Shown here: positions 52,352-60,878 of the stretch, one piece after another
Layout: each line of letters starts with the position of its first letter
Position numbering within the stretch: the first letter of the stretch is position 1
Source of the DNA: a virus
Reading direction: 5' to 3' (one strand)
IMG/VR virus record: IMGVR_UViG_3300032050_000036
Location: 49,499-113,498 of that record
Length of the DNA stretch: 64,000 nucleotides
Translations under genes and position numbers: made by a program
Notes under the pieces: model-generated
Database searches by the model: none
Told to the model about the DNA's origin: nothing
What the model saw: the letters and a program-made list of their open reading frames with translations, nothing else

Positions 52352-52390
52352 AAAACCTCCTTATGATATACTGTTATAAGGAGGTTTTTT
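52352..52390 (+). promoter_or_regulatory. Overlapping terminator, promoter and ribosome binding site
   Basis: A 13-bp perfect stem (52352-52364 with 52376-52388) is followed by two more T, a terminator for the fibre operon. TATACT (52367-52372) lies in its loop, and the AAGGAGG of the next gene lies in its 3-prime arm. Transcripts starting from this box would begin near 52379 and leave the ribosome site unpaired. Confidence 0.65.
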
Positions 52391-53050
52391 ATGCAAAATA
52401 ATCTTGCTATTGCAATTTTAGCCGATGATGAAGTTTTTGATATATTAGATTTTGATTATGCACCAGAAGATCAAAAAAATAGAGTTATAAACGGGTTTAA
52501 TAATAACCCAACTGGCCTTGATATTACTGGACTAAAAGGTATTGGCTTAGGATCTAGATTAGTTTCTGGAGGTTTTGATAATTCTTTTTTAATATCACCG
52601 CCTCATATGAATAAAGATGATAAAAATGTTTATGCTTTTTTATCTGAAGATAAAGTTTTTTTAATAGTTGCCATAGCAAAAGACAATAAAGAAAAAGCAG
52701 AAGTTTGGGAAAATGCATTTAAAACAGAAGTTACTGGAATTATAATAAATAATCGTGATACTACCAAAATTGGAGATTTTTGGGACGGTACAAATTTTGT
52801 AAAAAGTACAAATACTAATAAAGAAACACCGTGGCAGACATGGAAGAAAAACTTAGGAACTACCAGGCCTTGGGATATAGTTAATCCTCAAAAAGAAAAG
52901 GTGTCTGAAGACGAATCAAATCGTAGACTAGATATATGCAAACAATGTCCAGAGTTAATACAGATAACAAATCAATGCAAAAAGTGTGGATGTATTATGC
53001 CAATAAAGGTTAAACTAAAAGAGGCGGTATGTCCAATTGGTAAGTGGTAG
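52391..53050 (+). CDS. Protein with C-terminal CPIGKW zinc ribbon, 219 aa
   Basis: The first ~150 residues are a soluble acidic domain (NLAIAILADDEVFDILDFDY, ...GSRLVSGGFDNSFLISPPH), ending in WDGTNFVK. Residues ~175-219 are a zinc ribbon (RRLDICKQCPELI, QCKKCGCIM, AVCPIGKW) homologous to the free-standing protein at 32296. AAGGAGG precedes the ATG. The function is unknown; both proteins may bind the same partner. Confidence 0.6.
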   Translation: MQNNLAIAILADDEVFDILDFDYAPEDQKNRVINGFNNNPTGLDITGLKGIGLGSRLVSGGFDNSFLISPPHMNKDDKNVYAFLSEDKVFLIVAIAKDNKEKAEVWENAFKTEVTGIIINNRDTTKIGDFWDGTNFVKSTNTNKETPWQTWKKNLGTTRPWDIVNPQKEKVSEDESNRRLDICKQCPELIQITNQCKKCGCIMPIKVKLKEAVCPIGKW

Positions 53051-53095
53051 TTTGTATATAAAAAATATAACTAAAATTAAATTAAGAGGAATAAA

Positions 53096-53881
53096 ATGAA
53101 AAACATTTATTTTTTACATATTCCAAAAACTGCGGGTACTTTTATAGATAGTGCAATTATAAAAGGCTTAGATAAGGAAAACATACCTCATTATGCAAAT
53201 AAAAGTTCTGAATTTCCACATAAAATAAATTTTGAAGAAGTAAGATATATTTCTGGTCACTTTGGAACATATCCTATTAAAAATAGTAGTTACTTAGATT
53301 TTTTTACAATATTGCGAAATCCGCTAGACCTATCTATTAGTTATTTTAATTTTGTATATAATATTAAGTATGATCATATATATAGTAATATTAAAGGATA
53401 CAAAAATAGATTAATAAAATATTTGTTAAATGACGAAAATACTAAAATATATAATAATATACAGTCTAGGTTTTTATCAAATTCAGCAGATAGTAGTATA
53501 TTTTATCCAAATAATAAAACCAGAGAAGAATTAGAGACAAATTCAGATTCTAATAACCCTATGTGGTTTGTTGATAATAAAAATACATCTTTTGATAATG
53601 CAGTAAAAACTATAGATGCTTGTTCTCTTGTTGGGTCAGTAGAAAACTTAGAAAGTTTTTGTGAAAAATTAAGTAAATATTTTTTATTTAACTTAGGCGT
53701 AAATATAGAATTTGAGACAAACAAAAAAGTAAACGAGTCATTTGCTATAGATAATGGTATTAGGTATACAACTGAAGATGCTATAAATTTATTGTCAAAG
53801 GAAGTAATTGAAGAGTTTATTTTAAACAATAAACTAGATTATTTAGTTTATTCTTATGCATTAAGGCACGATTTAATATGA
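53096..53881 (+). CDS. PAPS-dependent sulfotransferase
   Basis: The 261-residue protein carries the sulfotransferase signature: YFLHIPKTAGTFIDSAI at residues 4-20 (5-prime-phosphosulfate loop), a central ISGHFG strand, and FFTILRNPLDLSISYFNF near 70-85 (3-prime-phosphate motif with Arg and Ser). The HIPKTAGT form is that of Sulfotransfer_2-type carbohydrate sulfotransferases. PAPS could come from the APS-kinase-like gene at 4521. Acceptors may be fibre glycans or host cell-wall sugars. AAGAGGAATAAA precedes the ATG. Confidence 0.8.
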   Translation: MKNIYFLHIPKTAGTFIDSAIIKGLDKENIPHYANKSSEFPHKINFEEVRYISGHFGTYPIKNSSYLDFFTILRNPLDLSISYFNFVYNIKYDHIYSNIKGYKNRLIKYLLNDENTKIYNNIQSRFLSNSADSSIFYPNNKTREELETNSDSNNPMWFVDNKNTSFDNAVKTIDACSLVGSVENLESFCEKLSKYFLFNLGVNIEFETNKKVNESFAIDNGIRYTTEDAINLLSKEVIEEFILNNKLDYLVYSYALRHDLI

Positions 53882-53902
53882 TATACTTAATAGGAGGTAT
53901 AT

Positions 53903-54613
53903 ATGAATAAGATAACTTTTACACCAGCATTTCCAGAACTAAAAAATGTTGTTCCGTTACCAGAACCAGCAACAAAAAATGTTCCTAATTGGTATAAGGA
54001 GCAACCTGCAAAAATAGATAATGAAATACAAAATGGTGTCATGAAGTTGACCGTAAAGAAATGTCAGTCTTTTTTTGATGCCATGGCAATAGGATATACA
54101 CTAAAGATGCCAGTAGATATATATGTAGATACAACAGATGGAAAGCAAGAATTTCAAATACCAAAAGATTTAGATGCTCATAAAGCAAAAATTATTAGTT
54201 TCCACTCTAAAGAACAGGTAAGCCATTTGCCTATTGACACAGATATATACATAGATCATATATTTAGAGTGCATCCAAACTGGATGGCTTCAACTCCACA
54301 AGGATATAGTTGTTTTTTTATAAGTCCAATACATTCTGCAATATCTCCACTAAAAGCAGTAGAAGCAATAATAGACACGGATAATTTTTGGTCTGATGGA
54401 CACCTATCTTTTTTTGTAAAGAAAAACTTTAAAGGTATCCTTAAGCAAGGAACCCCACTAATTCAAGTTTTTCCTTTTAAGAGAGATGACTGGGAGATGT
54501 CTATTAATAAAGAAGTTAATTCTGAAGAGATTAGTGAACAAAGAATTATGCTAAGATCTACTTTTGAAAATGGATATAAGATGAAGTATTGGGTAAAAAA
54601 ACTTTTTAAGTAA
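53903..54613 (+). CDS. DUF6065-like protein
   Basis: The 236-residue protein has TVKKCQSFFDAMAIGYTLKMPVDIYV near residue 50, WMASTPQGYSCFFISPIH near 132 and KQGTPLIQVFPFKRDDW near 175, the pattern I associate with DUF6065 proteins common in marine phage and bacterial clusters. There is no known function. A TATACT box and TAGGAGG precede the ATG closely. It follows the sulfotransferase gene. Confidence 0.6.
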   Translation: MNKITFTPAFPELKNVVPLPEPATKNVPNWYKEQPAKIDNEIQNGVMKLTVKKCQSFFDAMAIGYTLKMPVDIYVDTTDGKQEFQIPKDLDAHKAKIISFHSKEQVSHLPIDTDIYIDHIFRVHPNWMASTPQGYSCFFISPIHSAISPLKAVEAIIDTDNFWSDGHLSFFVKKNFKGILKQGTPLIQVFPFKRDDWEMSINKEVNSEEISEQRIMLRSTFENGYKMKYWVKKLFK

Positions 54614-54636
54614 CACTCAATCTAAATAATAGCATT

Positions 54637-54669
54637 AGAGTTTGTGTAAATTAAAAACTCTGGTATACT
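54637..54669 (+). promoter_or_regulatory. Hairpin and -10 box upstream of nrdJ
   Basis: AGAGTTT (54637-54643) pairs with AAACTCT (54655-54661); TATACT (54664-54669) follows after 2 nt, then a ~33-nt leader with TTAGGAGAAATAC before the ATG. Confidence 0.5.
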
Positions 54670-54702
54670 TTATAAACAACAGTTTTCAATTAGGAGAAAT
54701 AC

Positions 54703-56733
54703 ATGTCTGATTTTTTTAGTTTTCGTTTATCTGAAGAGTTCATAAGTGAGTATAAAACAAAGGAACCTCCATTTGGTTTTACAGATGCAGGTGGTAATTC
54801 ATTAGGAGAGATTACTTTTATCCGTACCTACTCACGCATGAAGGAAGATGGAACTAAAGAAAGATGGCATGAGGTTTGTCGTAGAGTAATCGAGGGTATG
54901 TATTCAGCACAGAAAAATCATGCCAAAGAAAACAGGCTGCCCTGGAATGACTATAAGGCACAGTCATCTGCTAAGGAAGCATATCAACGTCTATTTGAAT
55001 TAAAATGGACTCCTCCAGGAAGAGGCCTTTGGTCTTTCGGAACTGCCTTAACTATGGAAAAGAAAAATTCTGCTGCATTGCAAAATTGCGCTATGGTATC
55101 TACAAAAGACATAGACCGTAATGATCCAGGACAATTATTTGGTTGGGTAATGGACGCATTGATGATGGGCGTTGGAGTTGGATTTGATACTTTGGGCGGG
55201 GAGAAAAATCTACCTATTTATGACCCTACAGAACCACCACAAGTATATGAAATACCAGATACCCGTGAAGGTTGGGTAGAGTCTGTTAGATTACTCATTA
55301 ACTCATATTTAAAGCCTAATATGTATATTCAAGAGTTTAACTATGACCTTATTAGGCCATTAGGTGCCCCTATAAAGGGTTTTGGAGGCACTGCAAGCGG
55401 TCCTGCACCACTTATACAGTTGCACAAGCAGATAAGGTCTGTAATCGGCGGTAGAGCAGGAGAAACCCTTGACTCAAGAGCAATAGTAGATATTGTAAAT
55501 CTCATTGGTACCTGTGTTGTATCAGGAAATGTTAGAAGATCTGCCACATTGGCTTTAGGTGCAGCAGAAGATAAAGATTTTATGAATTTGAAGAACGCTG
55601 AGGTTTTTCCAGAGCGTAATTCATTTGATCCAGAAAATCCAGGTTGGGCATGGATGTCTAATAACTCTATTGCTGCGACGGTAGGGACAAGGTACGAAGA
55701 CTACGTAGACCTAATCGTTAATAACGGAGAACCAGGATTTATCTGGCTTGATGTAGCACGTAACTATGGTCGTTTAGCAGATCCAAAGGATGGCAAAGAC
55801 TATCGTGTTATGGGCTTCAATCCGTGTGCGGAGCAGCCATTGGAATCATACGAATTGTGCACCTTGGTCGAGGTACATTTAAATCGTCATGAATCTAAGG
55901 AGGATTTCCTACGGACACTCAAGTTTGCATATTTGTATGGAAAGACAGTTACATTAATTCCAACACACTGGCAACAGACAAACGGAATTATGCAACGAAA
56001 TCGTCGTATTGGTACTTCCCTTACAGGTATTGCATCCTTCTCAGACAAATTTGGCTTGCCTGTTGTGCGTGAATGGATGGACGAAGGATATAAGACTATT
56101 CGTAAATATGATCATTCTTATTCTGAATGGTTATGTGTTCGTGAATCCATTAGAGTCACAACTGTTAAGCCATCAGGGTCTGTATCAATTCTTTCTGGCG
56201 CAACTCCAGGAGTTCACTGGGCACCAGGAGGAGATTATTTCTTAAGAGCAATTCGATTTGGGAATACCGACCCAATGATTCACTTGTTCAAGGCTGCTGG
56301 ATATTTGATGGAGGCTGACCTTGTTTCTGCGAATACAACTGTCGTATATTTCCCAGTTCACTCTGGACATCCAAGATCTGAAAAAGATGTTACATTGTTT
56401 GAGAAGATTGCGCTTGCTGCTACTGCTCAGAAATATTGGTCAGATAACGGCGTGTCTGTAACGCTTTCATTTGACAAAGAAACTGAAGCAAAGCATGTTG
56501 CGCCTGCGCTCCATATGTACGAGGGACAATTAAAAGCAGTTTCATTCCTTCCAATGGGGAATCACACATATCCTCAACAACCATATACTCAGATAACCGA
56601 AGAAGAATATAATGCTTATATTGGTCAAATCAAAAAGATAGACTGGTCTGCTATTTACGACGGTGTAGAGAATTTAGAGGCACAAGGCGAAATGTACTGT
56701 ACAACTGACGCTTGTGAAATAAAAATATCTTAG
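54703..56733 (+). CDS. nrdJ: Adenosylcobalamin-dependent ribonucleotide reductase (class II)
   Basis: The 676-residue protein fits the monomeric class II ribonucleoside-triphosphate reductase. TPPGRGLWSFG near residue 104, NCAMVST near 126, GVGVGFDTLGG near 152, RRSATLALG near 282, and the active-site loop NPCAEQPLE near 373 with the catalytic Cys and Glu are visible; the C-terminus YCTTDACEI carries the redox Cys pair. It reduces NTPs to dNTPs using coenzyme B12 and needs no oxygen. It supplies building blocks for phage DNA. The length is close to the ~700 of the family. Confidence 0.9.
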   Translation: MSDFFSFRLSEEFISEYKTKEPPFGFTDAGGNSLGEITFIRTYSRMKEDGTKERWHEVCRRVIEGMYSAQKNHAKENRLPWNDYKAQSSAKEAYQRLFELKWTPPGRGLWSFGTALTMEKKNSAALQNCAMVSTKDIDRNDPGQLFGWVMDALMMGVGVGFDTLGGEKNLPIYDPTEPPQVYEIPDTREGWVESVRLLINSYLKPNMYIQEFNYDLIRPLGAPIKGFGGTASGPAPLIQLHKQIRSVIGGRAGETLDSRAIVDIVNLIGTCVVSGNVRRSATLALGAAEDKDFMNLKNAEVFPERNSFDPENPGWAWMSNNSIAATVGTRYEDYVDLIVNNGEPGFIWLDVARNYGRLADPKDGKDYRVMGFNPCAEQPLESYELCTLVEVHLNRHESKEDFLRTLKFAYLYGKTVTLIPTHWQQTNGIMQRNRRIGTSLTGIASFSDKFGLPVVREWMDEGYKTIRKYDHSYSEWLCVRESIRVTTVKPSGSVSILSGATPGVHWAPGGDYFLRAIRFGNTDPMIHLFKAAGYLMEADLVSANTTVVYFPVHSGHPRSEKDVTLFEKIALAATAQKYWSDNGVSVTLSFDKETEAKHVAPALHMYEGQLKAVSFLPMGNHTYPQQPYTQITEEEYNAYIGQIKKIDWSAIYDGVENLEAQGEMYCTTDACEIKIS

Positions 56734-56738
56734 TATGA

Positions 56739-56744
56739 TAAAAT
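56739..56744 (+). promoter_or_regulatory. -10 box (gene at 56754)
   Basis: TAAAAT ends 9 nt before the ATG; no Shine-Dalgarno site. Confidence 0.5.
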
Positions 56745-56753
56745 AGACTCATA

Positions 56754-59700
56754 ATGTCTAGCCCATCTAATTTATACGCAGAGAAAATATATGCAGAGCA
56801 TCCACAGTTTTTATGGGCGCTTGATGATCAGGCTGACTATGTTTCTATAATTTCAGAAGCACAAAGAAATACTTCCATATGGACAATAGAAAATGGGTCT
56901 TCTATATCAACAGAAGAATTAATAGATGCTCCATTTGCAGATAGCATAATTAATAAAATTACTCCAACTGCTGTTTTAGGAGAAACATTTTCTACAACAT
57001 TGATTAGTCCAGAAATAGTAAGTGTTGATGAACTTAATCAAATACTCAAAACATTTTCTGTAGGATCTTACTTTTATACAGCAAGTCCGTATGGACTCAG
57101 TGTAGAAATTGGATATCGGTATTATGACGATGCACTAGAATCTTTTGTTGATGTTTTAAAAAGTTATGATGCATCAATACAGAATAAATGGTATTTTCTT
57201 TCAGAAACTTTTAGTCCAGAATTTAGTGAATCTACAATCAAATTAGTTATAAAAATTAACTATATAGGAAACTCTCAAGAATTAACAGATTATAGTTTTT
57301 ATATCAATGGAATAACTTTTGGTCAATGGGCAGAAGAATTTCAGTCAAGTTCTCTGGGGGTTTCTCCGATATCTTTGCCATCAACAATAGCGCTTCCATC
57401 CTCAAATGTCGTTGAGGCATCAGCCTACGGTCTTTTAGAGTATAGCGGGTATTACTTTGTAAACAATAATTCTTTAGTTGCTAAAAATTTTGGAATTCCA
57501 ATGGTATTTGGATCTCAAAATGTAACTAAGTTATACGAAAATGAAAATAGTCCAAGCGTAATTATTCCATCAAATGGCATGCTATCGAATGGCGGTAGAT
57601 ATAAAGAATTTACTTTAGAGTTTTGGATAAGAACTAATAATTCATCATCAGTATCAAGAAGGATAGTTGGCCCAATTGCTTCAGATGATGGTATATATTT
57701 AGATGGACCATTTTTGGTATTAAAGATAAACAATGAATACGCTTCCTATTATATCGGTCAGTGGGAAAGACCAATGCTTATCGATTGGAGATATTCTACA
57801 AATAATTCAGCAGTTTTGTTAAATGGAGAAGAAGTAATATCTTTATCCTTAAATAGTCAAACTTTAACATTGCCAGACAAATTAAATAATGACAACAAAG
57901 ATCAGGATTGGATTGGTTTTTATGCATACACAGATATACAGCCAATAGAAATAGATTGTGTTGCAATATATCCATATCTAGTCCCATCTTTAGTTGCCAA
58001 AAGAAGATTTGTTTATGGACAAGGGGTGCAATATCCAGAGAACCTTAATGCTTCTTATGGAGGAAGTACCGTTCTGTTCGACTACTCTTTTGCTGACTAT
58101 ACTAAAAATTATAATTATCCAGACTTAGGATCATGGAGTCAGGCATCAATTGATAACGTTCTAATAGAAAATAATTACCTTACATCAATAAATTTTGAAA
58201 CGCCTAAAATTTTTACAGACTCTTCTATAAAAACAGAATCTAATCTTTTAGCAGATTGTGCAGTTATACAAAATGAAGATTCTTTATTTTTAGATTTAAA
58301 ACCAACAGAAGAATGGAACAATATAAATTCATATTTATACTTTAATAATTTTTCTTTAAATGGAGAATTAGCACACGCATTTTACGGAATATTTAAAAAA
58401 CCATCTGGATTTTCTGGAACACAGGTTTTAATAAGATTAGAAGATCAGTATTCAAATTATTTTTCAATAGAATGCGTAAATGACGACGTCAGGTATATAT
58501 TAAAGTATGGAGATAGTAATCCAGAAACAATATATGAATCTTTGTCTGTTGCAAATGGAGAAATTTTTACTGTTGGTTTAGAAATAGATATATTTAGAGA
58601 CTACTTTGGCAATAATGTAACATCATTTTTTACAAATTCAAACTTGTCTATGTATGTGGGAGGAACTAAAAACTTTAATAATACATTTACAGGAAATATA
58701 TATAAGGTGGCTATTTGTTCAGAAAAAAATGTAAAAGATATTTCAAATTTATTCAATATAATTGGTGTCCCTAAAGACTATGAAAATATATTTAGCCTGT
58801 ACGCCCCTGGAGTACAATATGACGGAGGAGATGCAGATCAAGACTTTTGGAATTATTATTTAGGATCAAATCCTGAAGACTTTTCTCCATCTTCTTTTAT
58901 TAACACTAAACTTTCAGAGCATATTCCAAGTTGTGGAATCGTTCCCAAAAATTATTTTGATAATTTTTATATAGACATAGATACAAAGGGTTCTTGGAAA
59001 GATTATGTACCACTATCTTATTTTGGACAATATATAACAGATGAATATGGCAACAGTAAATTTGGATTAGATTTTATTCAGTTTAATGTTAATTATCCAG
59101 CACCAACTAAATTTAAAGAAACAGAAACTATAGACGAAGACGGATGGCCATATTCAGAACTTTCACAGCAATATTCATACCCAATACAAAGATCATATGA
59201 ATCGTTAGATAATTACTTATACACAGGCTATGTAGATTATCAAGATTTATCAGAAAAGTCAATTAAAACATATTCTTATGACACATCTAATGCAATTTTA
59301 AAAACATATATAACTTTTGAATATTTGGAAACTGGCGCAAATTCTTCAGATGGATTTTTTTTAAAAACAGAAGACGTTCCTAAAAATGGTGTGATTGCTC
59401 CAGGCTCAGATTGGGTTAATACTAGATATGAGGTTGTTGATAATGTAATCATATATCCTCCAAATGGAGTAGACTTTAATAAGATAGCAATAGTAATTAC
59501 TTTAGATTTTGAAATAAATGGAGTTTCCTACAAACCAATAAAAATTAAAAATCTACAACTTGCCTCTCAGGCATTTAACTATAATACCGCAAATAATGTT
59601 GGCACTAGATTTGGAACTAAAGTTTATCCATATCTGAATACTGGATATTATTATAATTATAAGTCTAAAAATCCCTTCACTATATATAAGGGGTCATCTC

Positions 59701-60455
59701 CATACCTGTATTTAACAAGACACTCTGGCCTAGAAATGAGGGGAGACTATGATCCATTAGTCAACAGGGGGGTAGCAATTCCAATAAATACGAATAAAAC
59801 TCAAGATTATGAAGTTATGGCCATGCAGTCTTTAATTAGATTTAATGGTGATTTTTTCCCTTATGCTCCAACTCAAATAATGCAAATAAATGCAAAGGGG
59901 AAAACAATTAAACTTTATATGGTTGCAAATCATCCAACAGGGAAAAGAGCAAAGATATATGCCATAGATGCAAATACTGGAGCATTGTATAACGGAATAG
60001 TTTTTTATATTAATGGAAAAGTTGTTAAAGAGCCAATTTTAAATATAAATGAATGGATTATGCTAGGAATAGGATTCCCAAGCATTCTTAATTTTAAATC
60101 TTATTCTGGATCTATAATGATTAATGGACCTATTATTTTTAATAGCCTTTCGTATTATCAAACTACAAATTTACAAGCAATTCAAACAGTTACAAAAAGA
60201 CCTTGGGCAAGGGTAAAATTTGCTGTAGACGGAGTTTTTGATTGGGAGTACTGGAATGACTATTTTGTATGGCAAGGAGTATTGGTTCAGTCTTCGGTTA
60301 GTTATTATGGAGTAAATCCAGCAGATCTATATAAAGCATATACTGGAACTAATAAGATTATTGTGGATGATAGTCGTGTTTTTAGTATAGAGGCATACGA
60401 ATATTCTATGCTTAAGGATATTTCTTGGCAATCGCAAATATCTGACGCAGTATAA
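56754..60455 (+). CDS. Large tail protein with LamG-like domain, 1233 aa
   Basis: The protein begins NLYAEKIYAEHPQFLWALDD, typical of phage structural proteins that start with a lectin-like element. Around residues 280-420 a LamG/concanavalin-like domain is visible (EFTLEFWIRTNNSS, ...MLIDWRYSTNNSAVLLNGEEV, CVAIYPYLV). The rest is Asn/Tyr/Ser-rich beta sequence with few charged repeats, ending near ISWQSQISDAV. It probably forms a large baseplate or tail-tip protein that binds surface glycans. It precedes the portal gene set. Leaderless start. Confidence 0.6.
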   Translation: MSSPSNLYAEKIYAEHPQFLWALDDQADYVSIISEAQRNTSIWTIENGSSISTEELIDAPFADSIINKITPTAVLGETFSTTLISPEIVSVDELNQILKTFSVGSYFYTASPYGLSVEIGYRYYDDALESFVDVLKSYDASIQNKWYFLSETFSPEFSESTIKLVIKINYIGNSQELTDYSFYINGITFGQWAEEFQSSSLGVSPISLPSTIALPSSNVVEASAYGLLEYSGYYFVNNNSLVAKNFGIPMVFGSQNVTKLYENENSPSVIIPSNGMLSNGGRYKEFTLEFWIRTNNSSSVSRRIVGPIASDDGIYLDGPFLVLKINNEYASYYIGQWERPMLIDWRYSTNNSAVLLNGEEVISLSLNSQTLTLPDKLNNDNKDQDWIGFYAYTDIQPIEIDCVAIYPYLVPSLVAKRRFVYGQGVQYPENLNASYGGSTVLFDYSFADYTKNYNYPDLGSWSQASIDNVLIENNYLTSINFETPKIFTDSSIKTESNLLADCAVIQNEDSLFLDLKPTEEWNNINSYLYFNNFSLNGELAHAFYGIFKKPSGFSGTQVLIRLEDQYSNYFSIECVNDDVRYILKYGDSNPETIYESLSVANGEIFTVGLEIDIFRDYFGNNVTSFFTNSNLSMYVGGTKNFNNTFTGNIYKVAICSEKNVKDISNLFNIIGVPKDYENIFSLYAPGVQYDGGDADQDFWNYYLGSNPEDFSPSSFINTKLSEHIPSCGIVPKNYFDNFYIDIDTKGSWKDYVPLSYFGQYITDEYGNSKFGLDFIQFNVNYPAPTKFKETETIDEDGWPYSELSQQYSYPIQRSYESLDNYLYTGYVDYQDLSEKSIKTYSYDTSNAILKTYITFEYLETGANSSDGFFLKTEDVPKNGVIAPGSDWVNTRYEVVDNVIIYPPNGVDFNKIAIVITLDFEINGVSYKPIKIKNLQLASQAFNYNTANNVGTRFGTKVYPYLNTGYYYNYKSKNPFTIYKGSSPYLYLTRHSGLEMRGDYDPLVNRGVAIPINTNKTQDYEVMAMQSLIRFNGDFFPYAPTQIMQINAKGKTIKLYMVANHPTGKRAKIYAIDANTGALYNGIVFYINGKVVKEPILNINEWIMLGIGFPSILNFKSYSGSIMINGPIIFNSLSYYQTTNLQAIQTVTKRPWARVKFAVDGVFDWEYWNDYFVWQGVLVQSSVSYYGVNPADLYKAYTGTNKIIVDDSRVFSIEAYEYSMLKDISWQSQISDAV

Positions 60456-60460
60456 TATGG

Positions 60461-60466
60461 TATACT
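60461..60466 (+). promoter_or_regulatory. Leaderless -10 box (gene at 60474)
   Basis: TATACT, TTTGGTT, ATG: 7-nt spacing. Another TATAAT stands at 60451-60456. Confidence 0.6.
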
Positions 60467-60473
60467 TTTGGTT

Positions 60474-60878
60474 ATGAAAAAGAATAATCAGCCTCTTTTT
60501 GGTAAAGACGGGAAACCACGTATGCCTGGGCAGATTGGTGAAACCAAGGTTACAGTAATTGATAAAAAATATGACTGGGGCATTTATGTTTGGAAAAAGT
60601 CAAATGGAAGATGGTTTACTGATGGAAATGGTAATATTTTAAATATTCCATCAATGAAAGGTGACCTAGCAAGAATAGCAGAATTAAAACAGGCAGCAGC
60701 ATACTATGGAGAGCCAGACGGGGAGCCATATTTTTTTGCTGGTATGGGAAGAGTAACTGATGAAGAGTACAGTGAGCAAGTAGATAGAATGAAGGCAGGT
60801 TTAATTCCTAACCTCAATGACCTTGGGGCGGTACAGGCAGCAAAAGATACAATTGCAAAATATGGGGATGAAGAGTGA
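60474..60878 (+). CDS. Conserved protein before portal, 134 aa
   Basis: The protein begins MKKNNQPLFGKDGKPRMPGQ and has YDWGIYVWKKSNGRWFTDGNG near residue 32. It is basic at the N-terminus and acidic at the end. Its stop overlaps the portal ATG (TGATG). It may be a small packaging or head protein. Not recognised by family. Confidence 0.5.
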   Translation: MKKNNQPLFGKDGKPRMPGQIGETKVTVIDKKYDWGIYVWKKSNGRWFTDGNGNILNIPSMKGDLARIAELKQAAAYYGEPDGEPYFFAGMGRVTDEEYSEQVDRMKAGLIPNLNDLGAVQAAKDTIAKYGDEE

